A stretch of DNA of 64,000 nt, taken from positions 248,001-312,000 of the forward strand of contig NZ_JAEUAX010000004.1 of the NCBI RefSeq assembly GCF_019511645.1, in the 5' to 3' direction. A model generated the notes under the pieces. That model made no database searches. It was not told where the DNA came from and saw nothing but the letters and a program-made list of their open reading frames with translations. The translations under genes were made by a program, and so were the position numbers. Position 1 is the first letter of the stretch. Each line of letters begins with the position of its first letter. Positions 50,146 through 59,329 of the stretch are shown here, piece after piece. This DNA comes from Microbacterium ureisolvens. Lineage in GTDB: Bacteria > Actinomycetota > Actinomycetes > Actinomycetales > Microbacteriaceae.

Positions 50146-53100
50146 GTGTCGAGCCAGGTGACGGGCGTCGGGGTTTCGAACGAGGGAGAGTTCGGAGCCA
50201 ACGAGTGGCTCGTCGAGGAGCTGTACGAACAGTTCAAGATCGACCGGAACTCCGTCGACAAGGCGTGGTGGCCCGTTCTCGAGGCCTACCACCCCACCGA
50301 CGGCCCAGCACCGACGGAGGCCGCCGCACCCGCTGCGTCCGCCCCGGCGACCGCGGCTCCGCCGACACCGTCGACGGCGTCCGAGCCGCGCCCGGTGACG
50401 GCGCCGATCCCGGTGATCGGCAGCCAGCCGGTGGCGCGCACGACTGCGCGGCCGGCCGCGCCCCAGCCGATCCCGGCGCAGGCTCCGAAGGCCCAGCCCT
50501 CCGCTGCCGACGGCGAGGCGGACGCCGACGTGGTCACGACGCTGCGCGGCATGCCGAAGACGCTCGCCGCCAACATGGACGAGTCGCTGACCGTGCCGAC
50601 GGCGACGAGCGTGCGCACCGTGCCCGCGAAGCTGATGATCGACAACCGCATCGTCATCAACAACCACATGTCGCGCACCCGCGGCGGCAAGGTGAGCTTC
50701 ACCCACCTCATCGGCTGGGCCATCATCCAGGCGCTCAAGGAGTTCCCCAGCCAGAACGTGTTCTACGCCGAGATCGACGGCAAGCCGTCGCTCGTGGCGC
50801 CTGCGCACATCAACCTCGGCATCGCGATCGACCTGCCCAAGCCCGACGGCACCCGTGCGCTGCTCGTGCCGAGCATCAAGCGCGCCGAGCAGCTCACGTT
50901 CAACGAGTACCTGACGACGTATGAGGACCTGGTCACCCGCGCGCGGGGCAACAAGCTGACCGCCGCCGACTTCCAGGGCACCACGATCTCGCTGACCAAC
51001 CCGGGCGGCATCGGCACCGTCCACTCGGTGCCGCGTCTCATGAAGGGCCAGGGCTGCATCGTCGGGGCGGGAGCGCTCGAGTATCCCGCCGAGTTCCAGG
51101 GCGCGAGCGACAAGACGCTGAACGAGCTCGCGATCGGCAAGACGATCACGCTCACCAGCACCTACGACCACCGTGTCATCCAGGGCGCCGGCTCCGGCGA
51201 GTTCCTGAAGAAGGTGCACGAGCTGCTCATCGGTCAGCGCAGCTTCTACGAGGACATCTTCGCCGCGCTGCGCATCCCCTACGCGCCGATCCACTGGGCA
51301 TCCGACATCAACGTCGACCTCGCCGAGCGCGTCGACAAGACCGCGCGCGTGCAGGAGCTCATCAACTCGTTCCGCGTCCGCGGTCATCTCATGGCTGACA
51401 CCGACCCCCTCCAGTACGTGCAGCGCACGCACCCCGACCTCGAGATCGAGCAGCACGGCCTGACCTTCTGGGACCTCGACCGCGAGTTCGTCACCAATGG
51501 GTTCGGCGGCAAGCGCCAGATGAAGCTGCGCGACATCCTCGGCGTGCTGCGCGACTCCTACTGCCGCACCATCGGCATCGAGTACATGCACATCCAGGAC
51601 CCGTCGCAGCGCGCGTGGTTCCAGGAGAACGTCGAGGTCAAGTACCAGAAGCCGGGCCACGACGAGCAGCTGCGCATCCTCGACAAGCTGAACCAGGCCG
51701 AGGCGTTCGAGACGTTCCTGCAGACGAAGTACGTCGGCCAGAAGCGCTTCAGCCTCGAGGGCGGCGAGTCGCTGATCCCGCTCCTCGACGAGATCCTGCA
51801 GGGCGCGGCCGAGGCGGGCCTCGACGGCGCCGCCATCGGCATGGCGCACCGCGGGCGCCTCAATGTGCTGACGAACATCGCCGGCAAGACGTACGGCCAG
51901 GTGTTCCGCGAGTTCGAGGGGTCCGTCGCGATCGGCTCGAAGAGCGGCTCGGGCGACGTCAAGTACCACCTCGGCACCGAGGGGACCTTCGTCGCCGACA
52001 ACGAGTCCGAGCTGCCGGTCTACCTCGCCGCGAACCCGTCGCACCTCGAGACGGTCGACGGCGTGCTCGAGGGCATCGTCCGGGCCAAGCAGGATCGCAA
52101 GCCCATCGGCACCTTCACGTGGCTGCCCATCCTCGTCCACGGCGACGCGGCCTTCTCCGGGCAGGGCGTCGTGGTCGAGACGCTGCAGATGTCGCAGCTG
52201 CGCGGCTACCGCACGGGCGGCACCGTGCACGTGGTCGTCAACAACCAGGTCGGCTTCACGACGACCCCCACCGACGCGCGCACCTCGGTGTACGCCACCG
52301 ATGTCGCCAAGACGATCCAGGCGCCGATCTTCCACGTGAACGGCGACGACCCCGAGGCCGTCACCCGTGTCGCGCAGCTGGCGTTCGCCTACCGCGAGCG
52401 GTTCCACCGCGATGTCGTGGTCGACCTCGTCTGCTACCGCCGTCGCGGTCACAACGAGGGCGACGACCCGTCGATGACGCAGCCCCTCATGACGAACCTC
52501 ATCGAGGCGAAGCGCTCGGTGCGGCGCCTCTACACCGAGGCTCTCGTCGGTCGCGGCGACATCACCGAGGAAGAGTACGAGAAGGCCAAGCAGGACTTCC
52601 AGAACCGCCTCGAGATCGCGTTCGCCGAGACGCACGCGGCCGAGACGGGCTCCTCGCCCATCCTCGTCGCCGACGCGGGCGCGCAGCCTGCGACCGGTGA
52701 GCCGGCGACGACCGGCGTCTCGCGCGAGATGGTCTCCCTCATCGGCGACACGTTCGTGAACAAGCCGAACGGCTTCACGGTCCACGCCAAGCTGCAGCAG
52801 CTGCTGGACAAGCGGCTGGACATGAGCCGCAACGGCTCGATCGACTGGGGATTCGGCGAATTGCTGGCGTTCGGCTCGCTGCTGCTCGAGAAGACCAACG
52901 TGCGCCTGGCCGGCCAGGACGCGCGCCGCGGCACGTTCGTGCAGCGCCACGCGGTGCTGCACGACCGCGCGAATGGCCAGGAGTGGATCCCGCTCACGAA
53001 CCTCAGCGAGGACCAGGGGCGCTTCTACGTCTACGACTCGCTGCTGAGCGAGTACGCGGCCATGGCGTTCGAATACGGCTACTCGGTCGAGCGCGCCGAC

Positions 53101-53862
53101 TCCCTCGTGCTGTGGGAGGCCCAGTTCGGCGACTTCGCCAACGGCGCCCAGTCGGTCATCGACGAGTACATCTCGGCCGCCGACCAGAAGTGGGGCCAGC
53201 AGTCGAGCGTCGTGCTGCTGCTCCCCCACGGCTATGAGGGCCAGGGACCCGACCACTCGTCGGCCCGCATCGAGCGGTACCTGCAGATGTGCGCGCAGGA
53301 CAACATGACGGTCGCGCGGCCGTCCACCCCGGCGTCGTACTTCCACCTGCTGCGCCGCCAGGCGTACTCGCGTCCGCGCCGTCCGCTCATCGTCTTCACC
53401 CCGAAGGCGATGCTGCGGCTGCGCGGCGCGACGAGCCCGGTCGAGGACTTCCTCAGCGGCCGCTTCGAGCCGGTGATCGACGACGACCGGAGAATCGACA
53501 AGTCCGCCGTCAAGCGCGTGCTGCTGCACGCCGGCAAGATCCACTGGGATCTGCGCGCCGAGCTCGACAAGAACCCGAACCCCGAGATCGCCCTGGTGCG
53601 GCTGGAGCAGTTCTACCCGGCCCCCGTCGACGAGCTCAACGCGGTCATCGACTCGTATCCGAACGCCGAGCTGGTGTGGGTGCAGGACGAGCCCGAGAAC
53701 CAGGGCGCGTGGCCGTTCATCGCCCTCGAGGTCGTGAAGAACCTCAACGGTCGCACCATCAGCCGCGTCTCGCGCGCGTCGGCGGCATCGACCGCGACCG
53801 GTTCGCCGAAGGTGCACGCTGCCGAGCAGGCCGCGATCATGCAGCAGGCGCTCATGCTGTAG
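50146..53862 (+). CDS. kgd: Multifunctional 2-oxoglutarate metabolism enzyme Kgd
   Basis: A 1238-residue fusion typical of actinobacteria. Residues ~1-40 form a short acidic E3/E1-interaction-like helix (ANEWLVEELYEQFKIDRNSV), ~45-120 a Pro/Ala linker, ~125-350 an E2 succinyltransferase domain with catalytic STYDHRVIQGAGS (His about 342) but no lipoyl domain, and ~365-1238 the thiamine-diphosphate E1 domain (ILVHGDAAFSGQGVVVETLQ). It decarboxylates 2-oxoglutarate for the TCA cycle and works with a separate lipoylated E2 in the mixed complex. The GTG at 50146 matches the usual SSQVTG start. The GarA-binding face cannot be assessed here. Confidence 0.95.
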   Translation: MSSQVTGVGVSNEGEFGANEWLVEELYEQFKIDRNSVDKAWWPVLEAYHPTDGPAPTEAAAPAASAPATAAPPTPSTASEPRPVTAPIPVIGSQPVARTTARPAAPQPIPAQAPKAQPSAADGEADADVVTTLRGMPKTLAANMDESLTVPTATSVRTVPAKLMIDNRIVINNHMSRTRGGKVSFTHLIGWAIIQALKEFPSQNVFYAEIDGKPSLVAPAHINLGIAIDLPKPDGTRALLVPSIKRAEQLTFNEYLTTYEDLVTRARGNKLTAADFQGTTISLTNPGGIGTVHSVPRLMKGQGCIVGAGALEYPAEFQGASDKTLNELAIGKTITLTSTYDHRVIQGAGSGEFLKKVHELLIGQRSFYEDIFAALRIPYAPIHWASDINVDLAERVDKTARVQELINSFRVRGHLMADTDPLQYVQRTHPDLEIEQHGLTFWDLDREFVTNGFGGKRQMKLRDILGVLRDSYCRTIGIEYMHIQDPSQRAWFQENVEVKYQKPGHDEQLRILDKLNQAEAFETFLQTKYVGQKRFSLEGGESLIPLLDEILQGAAEAGLDGAAIGMAHRGRLNVLTNIAGKTYGQVFREFEGSVAIGSKSGSGDVKYHLGTEGTFVADNESELPVYLAANPSHLETVDGVLEGIVRAKQDRKPIGTFTWLPILVHGDAAFSGQGVVVETLQMSQLRGYRTGGTVHVVVNNQVGFTTTPTDARTSVYATDVAKTIQAPIFHVNGDDPEAVTRVAQLAFAYRERFHRDVVVDLVCYRRRGHNEGDDPSMTQPLMTNLIEAKRSVRRLYTEALVGRGDITEEEYEKAKQDFQNRLEIAFAETHAAETGSSPILVADAGAQPATGEPATTGVSREMVSLIGDTFVNKPNGFTVHAKLQQLLDKRLDMSRNGSIDWGFGELLAFGSLLLEKTNVRLAGQDARRGTFVQRHAVLHDRANGQEWIPLTNLSEDQGRFYVYDSLLSEYAAMAFEYGYSVERADSLVLWEAQFGDFANGAQSVIDEYISAADQKWGQQSSVVLLLPHGYEGQGPDHSSARIERYLQMCAQDNMTVARPSTPASYFHLLRRQAYSRPRRPLIVFTPKAMLRLRGATSPVEDFLSGRFEPVIDDDRRIDKSAVKRVLLHAGKIHWDLRAELDKNPNPEIALVRLEQFYPAPVDELNAVIDSYPNAELVWVQDEPENQGAWPFIALEVVKNLNGRTISRVSRASAASTATGSPKVHAAEQAAIMQQALML

Positions 53863-53876
53863 GCGCGGCATCGCGC

Positions 53877-53929
53877 CGGTTCGGCCCTGGAGGACTCAGC
53901 TCTTCGCTGAGGAGCCCAGGGCCGAACCG
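53877..53929. terminator. Nested bidirectional terminator kgd/APC permease
   Basis: CGGTTCGGCCCTGG (53877-53890) pairs perfectly with 53916-53929. Inside it CTCAGC...GCTGAG forms a second hairpin. It overlaps the last codons and stop of the convergent permease. Confidence 0.75.
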
Positions 53930-55290
53930 CGTTCCGCCGGGACCGCCGTCGTCTTCACCTCGACGAGGGCCCCGGAGTCTGCGGCCAGGTCGGCACCGTT
54001 CGTCTGGTCACCGAGCGCGTCGACGCGCCGCGAGGCGCGCCGCAGCCGCTTGACGACCGTCACGAGGATCGCCGCCAGCGCGAGCACCGCCGCGGGGAGC
54101 AGGTTCGCTCCGGCCAGCAGCAGCAGGCCGATCGACAGCACCGCCGCTACGACCGCCATGAACCAGCCCGCCGTGAAGCGCGGCAGGATCAGGGCCGCGG
54201 CGATCATGCCGGCGGCGTAGATCGAGACCATGTTGCTGGTGTGGATCAGGATGAACGTCTGCAGGTCGCCGCCGGTGGCGAGCGCGATCGCGCAGTAGAC
54301 CATCGCGATGGCGAACGTCAGCAGCAGGGCGCGCCGCGGCACGCCGCCCGACTCGGCACCCGGTGCGAGCGCGCGGGGCAGATCACCCGACGACGCGAGC
54401 GAAGCGCCCAGCTTTCGGAACGCGGCGAGGTAGGCGTTCATCACGCCGAGCACGACGATCGCCGCGACAGCGCCGATGGCCGTCGGCCCGAATCCGGGGG
54501 CCACGGCCTCGGCGAGCGCGAGCAGCGGCACCGCGCCGGCGCCGGCCTCCTCGCCGAGCACGCCCACCGTGACCACCTGCAGCAGCAGATACGCGAGGCC
54601 CGTCACCACGAGCGCGATCGCGGTGGCGATCGGGATGCTGCGTCGGGGGTCGCGGAACTCTCCCGAGATGTGCGTGCCGACCTCCCAGCCGGCGAACGCC
54701 CACACGAAGAGGCTGATCGCGGTGCCGACGCCCGCCCAGCCGTGGGGCAGGAACGGGGTGAAGCTCGACGCCTCGACCGCGGGAAGGGCCGTGGCGACGA
54801 CGAAGACGACGATGCCGACGAGGAGTCCGGTCAGCACGAACTGCACCCAGCCGGCCACGCGCACGCCGAGCATGTTGACGGCGAACGGCGGGATGAGGAT
54901 CGCGAACACGAGGATCGGCACCGCGACGCGATCGATGTGCAGGATCGCCGTCAGGTACTCGGCGCCGAGGAAGGCGAGCACGGGGAAGCCGGCGGCCACG
55001 CCGAAGTAGAACCAGTACCCCGTGGCGCGGGCTGCCGTGCGGCCGAGCGCACGGCGCACGTAGCTGGCGACGCCGCCGGGGTCGGGGTAGCGTGCGGCGA
55101 GCGCGGCGAACGTGCCCGCGAGCGGCACGGCGAGCACGATCACCGCGAGCACCGACACGATCGATGCCGGACCCGCCACGTCTGCCGCGAGGCCGGGGAG
55201 GACGAGGAGCCCGGTACCCAGCACCGACGCGATGTAGAGCGCCGTGCCCTGGACGACGCCGAGTCCGCCGTGCGTGCCGCTGTGAGTCAC
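53896..55290 (-). CDS. APC-family amino acid/polyamine permease
   Basis: A 464-residue, 12-helix permease. TALYIASVLGTGLLVLPGLA is the helix-1 substrate motif with the GTG-type break, YPDPGGVASYVRRALGRTAA follows, and helix 6 FVWAFAGWEVGTHISGEFRD is typical. It should import amino acids or related amines. The substrate is not predictable. The last ~65 residues are a polar cytoplasmic tail. The GTG at 55290 lies 6 bases after CACACT, a weaker leaderless pattern. Confidence 0.87.
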   Translation of the reverse strand: MTHSGTHGGLGVVQGTALYIASVLGTGLLVLPGLAADVAGPASIVSVLAVIVLAVPLAGTFAALAARYPDPGGVASYVRRALGRTAARATGYWFYFGVAAGFPVLAFLGAEYLTAILHIDRVAVPILVFAILIPPFAVNMLGVRVAGWVQFVLTGLLVGIVVFVVATALPAVEASSFTPFLPHGWAGVGTAISLFVWAFAGWEVGTHISGEFRDPRRSIPIATAIALVVTGLAYLLLQVVTVGVLGEEAGAGAVPLLALAEAVAPGFGPTAIGAVAAIVVLGVMNAYLAAFRKLGASLASSGDLPRALAPGAESGGVPRRALLLTFAIAMVYCAIALATGGDLQTFILIHTSNMVSIYAAGMIAAALILPRFTAGWFMAVVAAVLSIGLLLLAGANLLPAAVLALAAILVTVVKRLRRASRRVDALGDQTNGADLAADSGALVEVKTTAVPAERGSALGSSAKS

Positions 55291-55377
55291 CGTCTCAGTG
55301 TGCCCGGCGCCTGCGACACCCGGCCGCGCCTACGCCGCCGACCTGGAGCGGATTCCTGCCAACCGCCCGGGCGCGAT

Positions 55378-55458
55378 CCTCAATCGAGGTTCTGCGTCGA
55401 GATGCGGACCCGGCGACGGCGTGTCGGCGCTCATCTCGGCACTGCACCTCAACTGAGG
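55378..55458. repeat. Imperfect 27-bp inverted repeat
   Basis: CCTCAATCGAGGTTCTGCGT... (55378-55406) is mirrored by 55428-55458, with most positions matching and CGAGATG conserved in both arms. Possibly a structured RNA, REP-like element or divergent terminator for glpD, since the glpD stop is at 55478. Confidence 0.45.
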
Positions 55459-55477
55459 AAGCCGGGCAGGGCGCGGG

Positions 55478-57037
55478 TCACTGCTCGATCGGCTCCACGC
55501 CGGCGCGAGCGAAGGCGGCGGTGGCAGCATCCGTCGACGCATCCCGGTCGGCCTGGACGAGGCCCAGGCGCGTGCGCCGGTCGAGAAGGTCGGCGATGCC
55601 CAGGGCGCCCTCGACCGCGACGCCCCACTCGAGCTCCTGCGCAGTCACGCCGCACGCCGCCGACGGCCCTGGAGGGAGGGCGGCCGCGAAGGGCGCCTCG
55701 GCGCCGAAGCGGCGCACCAGACGCGGGGCCGCGGCGATCTCGCCCAGGCGATGCCGGGGCCACGCGCCCACCAGCGGGACCGCGCGGGTGGGCGAGGGGC
55801 GGGAGGCGAACCCCGGGTCGCGCCGGATGACGGCGTCGACGGCGTCCTCGGCCATCCGCCGGTAGGTCGTGAGCTTGCCGCCGACGACGCTGAGCACGCC
55901 GCTCGCCGACTCGATGATCGCGTGGCGGCGGGAGAGGTCGCTGGTGTCGTGGTCGTCCCGAGCGGCGAGGAGCGGACGCAGGCCGGCGAAGGTCGCGAGC
56001 ACGTCGCTGCGAGCCAGGGGCTCCTCCAGCACGGTGTTGACCGTGCCGAGGAGCACGTCGATCTCGGCCTCGGTCGCGTGCGCCACGTCGGGGATCGGGC
56101 CGTCGGCGGGCACGTCGGTGAGGCCGATGTAGGTGCGGCCGTGCTGCGCGGGGAGCGTGAAGACGAACCGGCTCGAAGAGCCGGGGACCGGCACGGTCAG
56201 CGACACGTCCGATCCGCCGAGGCGTGCGGTCGACACCACGAGGTGGGTGCCGCGGCTCGGCCGCAGCCGCACGTCGTGGTCCAGCTCCCCCGCCCACACC
56301 CCCGTCGCACTCACGACGGCGCGCGCGTGCACGTTCAGCGTCGCGCCCGTCACGAGGTCGCGCAGGGTCGCCTCGCGTCCGGAGACCGCGGCGGCTTCGA
56401 CACGGGTGAGAACGGATGCCCCGTACCCGGCGGCCGTCCGTGCGACAGCGACGACGAGACGGGCGTCGTCGATGAGCTGCCCGTCCCACCCGCGCACGCC
56501 GCCGCGAAGTCCATCGGCGCGAACGGCCGGAGCGAGGGCGAGCGTCGCGGCGGAGCCGATGACACCGGGCGCCCGCAGCAGCGTTCCCGGCGTTCCGACC
56601 GCGCGGCGCAGGCCGTCGCCGAGCTCGTACCCCATGCCGACGAACGCTGCGCGCGCGACGTGGCCGGGCTCGTGAAGAGGCACCACCTGCGCGAGCGCGC
56701 GCGTGAGGTGGGGCGCCGTGCGGGTGAGGAGGATGTGGCGCTCTGTCGCGCTCTCGTGCGCGATCCCCACCTGCCCCGACGCGAGGTAGCGCAGGCCGCC
56801 GTGCACGAGCTTGGAGCTGAAACGGCTGGTGCCGTGCGCGAGGTCGTGCCGCTCGACGAGAACCGTGCGCAGACCCCGGCTCGCAGCATCCAACGCGATC
56901 CCCGCGCCGGTGATGCCGCCGCCGATGACGAGCACGTCGATCTCGCGCTCGTCGGCGAGGGCGTCCAGCTCGCGCGCGCGTCGCGCGGCCGACAGGGCCG
57001 ACGGGCGGGGTGTGCGCCCCACGATCCGCGTCTTCAT
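55478..57037 (-). CDS. glpD: Glycerol-3-phosphate dehydrogenase (FAD)
   Basis: A 519-residue FAD enzyme: VLVIGGGITGAGIALDAASR (dinucleotide fold), LVERHDLAHGTSRFSSKLVH (GlpD signature), HGGLRYLASG, LPAQHGRTYIGLTDVPADGP and VVGGKLTTYRRMAEDAVDAV. It oxidises glycerol-3-phosphate to DHAP, passing electrons to quinone. DHAP is the substrate of alkyl-DHAP synthase-like enzymes, one of which is encoded nearby. The ATG at 57037 overlaps the TetR stop by 4 bp. Same order as Rv2249c in M. tuberculosis. Confidence 0.94.
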   Translation of the reverse strand: MKTRIVGRTPRPSALSAARRARELDALADEREIDVLVIGGGITGAGIALDAASRGLRTVLVERHDLAHGTSRFSSKLVHGGLRYLASGQVGIAHESATERHILLTRTAPHLTRALAQVVPLHEPGHVARAAFVGMGYELGDGLRRAVGTPGTLLRAPGVIGSAATLALAPAVRADGLRGGVRGWDGQLIDDARLVVAVARTAAGYGASVLTRVEAAAVSGREATLRDLVTGATLNVHARAVVSATGVWAGELDHDVRLRPSRGTHLVVSTARLGGSDVSLTVPVPGSSSRFVFTLPAQHGRTYIGLTDVPADGPIPDVAHATEAEIDVLLGTVNTVLEEPLARSDVLATFAGLRPLLAARDDHDTSDLSRRHAIIESASGVLSVVGGKLTTYRRMAEDAVDAVIRRDPGFASRPSPTRAVPLVGAWPRHRLGEIAAAPRLVRRFGAEAPFAAALPPGPSAACGVTAQELEWGVAVEGALGIADLLDRRTRLGLVQADRDASTDAATAAFARAGVEPIEQ

Positions 57038-57621
57038 CGCCGCCCCCCGAGGGCCGGTGCGAGGTAGCCCCGCAGCGCGTGGGTGAGCTCGGCGCGCCAG
57101 GAGGGCTCGGGAAGCCACTCGGCGACGAGCGGGGCGGACTGCACCGCGGACTGCGCGATCAGCAGAACCATGGCTGCGAGCTGGGGCGGATCGCCCGCCC
57201 GGACGAACCCGGCACGCTGGCCCGCGGCGACGCGCCGGGCGGTCTCCGCATGGATCGCGCGCTGGCTCGTGCCCAGCCGGTCGAGGATGTACCGAGCGAA
57301 CAGCTCGGGGTCGGTGTCGCGCAGCCGGTCGACGAGGGGCAGGCGACGCACGCGGTCGGCGGTCTCGACGAGCAGCGCGACGAGCTCGTCGAGGTCGGCG
57401 GAGTCCCGCGCCTCGCCGGGAAGCGCGGCGACGAGCTCCCGCGTGATGAGGGCGGCGAACACCGCCTGCGCATCGGGCCAGTAGCGGTAGAGGGTCTGGC
57501 GGGCGATGCCGCACCGACGCGCGATGTCGGACGCGGTCGTCCGGCGGATGCCGTGCGCCAGCACTTCGGCGAGCGCGGCGTCGAGGATCGCGGTCTCGGT
57601 GTCGGGCACTCCATCGGCCAT
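57034..57621 (-). CDS. TetR-family transcriptional regulator
   Basis: A 195-residue TetR repressor. The helix-turn-helix is AEVLAHGIRRTTASDIARRC followed by GIARQTLYRYWPDAQAVFAA (residues ~15-55). The ligand domain is ordinary and no ligand can be named. It lies between glpD (4-bp overlap) and a divergent flavoprotein, so it most likely controls both. No ribosome-binding site; TATGGT lies 6 bases before the ATG, a leaderless start. Corresponds in order to Rv2250c. Confidence 0.9.
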   Translation of the reverse strand: MADGVPDTETAILDAALAEVLAHGIRRTTASDIARRCGIARQTLYRYWPDAQAVFAALITRELVAALPGEARDSADLDELVALLVETADRVRRLPLVDRLRDTDPELFARYILDRLGTSQRAIHAETARRVAAGQRAGFVRAGDPPQLAAMVLLIAQSAVQSAPLVAEWLPEPSWRAELTHALRGYLAPALGGRR

Positions 57622-57652
57622 GTGACAACCATACAGAATGTGTCATACTGTC
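57620..57652. promoter_or_regulatory. TetR operator with two overlapping leaderless promoters
   Basis: TGACA (57623-57627) and TGTCA (57641-57645) form an inverted repeat with 13 bases between them. The minus -10 TATGGT (57628-57633) ends 6 bases before tetR ATG. The plus -10 CATACT (57644-57649) ends 6 bases before the flavoprotein ATG at 57656. Repressor binding would block both. Confidence 0.7.
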
Positions 57653-57655
57653 GCC

Positions 57656-59329
57656 ATGGCTGCGACGGCGCACACCGACTCCCCCGGCGACCCCGCGAAC
57701 CCGGCGCGTGCCCTCGCGATCCCGACGCCCCGACCGCGCGGCGACTGGGATGCGTGGGGGTCCGAGCCCGCCCGCCTGCCCGCCGGCGCGAAGGCGATCG
57801 TCGCGACGCTGCTGCCGGGCAAAGCCCACCCCGTGCCACACCGCGCCGCACCCGTCCTCACGCCGTCGCTGCTGCCCGACGACGACCTCGCCGCCCTCGC
57901 CGCAGTGGTCGGCGCCGATGCGGCGACCCGCGACGATGCGGTGCGCATGCTGCACCTCGGCGGCAAGAGCACGCCCGACCTGCTCCGGCGGCGCCTCGAC
58001 GAGCCGCAGACGGCACCGGACGCGGTGGTCTCCCCCAGCGCCCACGACGAGGTCGCACAGGCGCTGCGCGTATGCGCCGATCGGGGCATCGCGGTCGTGC
58101 CGTTCGGAGGCGGCACCTCTGTCGTGGGCGGCGTCGACCCGGTGCGCGGCGCGCACCGGGCGGTGGTCGCGCTCGATCTCAGCCGCACGGCGGCCCTCCT
58201 CGCCCTCGACGAGGTGTCCCTTCTCGCGACGTTCGGCGCCGGCACCACCGGTCCGCAGGCGGAGGAGCTCCTCGGCGCCCGAGGGTTCACCCTCGGCCAC
58301 TTTCCGCAGAGCTTCCTGTACGCATCGATCGGCGGGTACGCCGCGACCCGCTCGAGCGGTCAGGCCTCGCGCGGCTACGGCCGCTTCGACGACCTCGTCC
58401 ACGCGCTGCGCGTCGCGACCCCCGCGGGCGACCTCGACCTCGGACGCTCGCCCGCGAGCGCGGCCGGCCCCGACCTGCGCGAGCTCTTCCTCGGCTCCGA
58501 GGGTGCGTTCGGCGTCCTCACCGAGGTCACGGTCCGCATCCGGCCCGTGCCCGCGGCCACGGCGTACCGCGCGTGGTCGTTCCCGGACTTCGCCGCGGGA
58601 GCAGCGGCGGTGCGCGACGCCACGCAGCGCGGCATCCGTCCCACCGTCCTGCGGCTGAGCGACGAGACCGAGACGCGCGTGAACGCCGCGATGGGCGGAC
58701 ATCTCACCCGGATGCGCGGAAGCCTGGCCGTCGCGACGTTCGAAGGGGCGACCGCCGCCGAGGCCGAGGCCACACGCGATGCGCTCGACGCGGTCTTCCG
58801 AGCGCACGGCGCGACCTCGCGCGGGGAGGATCCGGCGCGATCGTGGGAGCGCGGCCGGTTCGCCTCTCCGGCGCTGCGCGACACCCTCATGGACGTCGGC
58901 GTCCTCGCCGAGACCCTGGAGACCGCGACGACGTGGGCGAACCTGCCCGCGCTCAAGGGCGCCGTCGCCGCCGCCCTGACCGAGAGCCTCGCCGCCTCCG
59001 GCACGAAGCCGATCGTGCTGTGCCACATCTCGCACGTGTACCCCGCGGGCGCATCGCTCTACTTCACCGTCGTCGCGGCCCTCACCGACGATCCTGAGAC
59101 CCAGTGGATGAGGGCGAAGGATGCCGCGTCCCGCGCGATCGTCGACGCCCACGGAACCATCACCCACCATCACGCCGTGGGGCGGGATCATCGGCCGTAT
59201 CTCGAGGCGGAGATCGGCCCGCTCGGCGTCGAGGTGCTGCGCGCGGTGAAGAGCGTGCTCGATCCCCGGGGCATCATGAATCCCGGCGCACTGGTCGCCC
59301 CCGTTGGGGACGCTGCGGCGCGCGCATGA
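57656..59329 (+). CDS. Alkyl-DHAP synthase-like FAD-binding oxidoreductase
   Basis: A 557-residue flavoprotein of the FAD-oxidase/AGPS family. The FAD domain (~115-290) has GIAVVPFGGGTSVVGGVDPV, LLATFGAGTTGPQAEELL and LYASIGGYAATRSSGQASRG. The C-terminal domain carries GTITHHHAVGRDHRPYLEAE, matching the active-site HHH of alkyl-dihydroxyacetone-phosphate synthase. AGPS swaps the acyl group of acyl-DHAP for an alkyl chain, forming ether lipids. A related role is plausible but unproven in actinobacteria. The start at 57656 follows CATACT by 6 bases. Its stop overlaps the next ATG (Rv2251-like position). Confidence 0.85.
   Translation: MAATAHTDSPGDPANPARALAIPTPRPRGDWDAWGSEPARLPAGAKAIVATLLPGKAHPVPHRAAPVLTPSLLPDDDLAALAAVVGADAATRDDAVRMLHLGGKSTPDLLRRRLDEPQTAPDAVVSPSAHDEVAQALRVCADRGIAVVPFGGGTSVVGGVDPVRGAHRAVVALDLSRTAALLALDEVSLLATFGAGTTGPQAEELLGARGFTLGHFPQSFLYASIGGYAATRSSGQASRGYGRFDDLVHALRVATPAGDLDLGRSPASAAGPDLRELFLGSEGAFGVLTEVTVRIRPVPAATAYRAWSFPDFAAGAAAVRDATQRGIRPTVLRLSDETETRVNAAMGGHLTRMRGSLAVATFEGATAAEAEATRDALDAVFRAHGATSRGEDPARSWERGRFASPALRDTLMDVGVLAETLETATTWANLPALKGAVAAALTESLAASGTKPIVLCHISHVYPAGASLYFTVVAALTDDPETQWMRAKDAASRAIVDAHGTITHHHAVGRDHRPYLEAEIGPLGVEVLRAVKSVLDPRGIMNPGALVAPVGDAAARA

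Noticed and set aside
49414..53871. Very long (1485-codon) minus-strand frame opposite kgd
   Set aside because: A typical antisense shadow in high-GC coding DNA: the plus strand encodes a clear, motif-complete Kgd, and the minus frame has repetitive Arg/Val/Leu composition with no domain.
55478..59191. Fusion of glpD with a long upstream minus-strand frame
   Set aside because: The region beyond 57037 is occupied by tetR and the divergent flavoprotein on the basis of motifs and promoters; the extension is a shadow.
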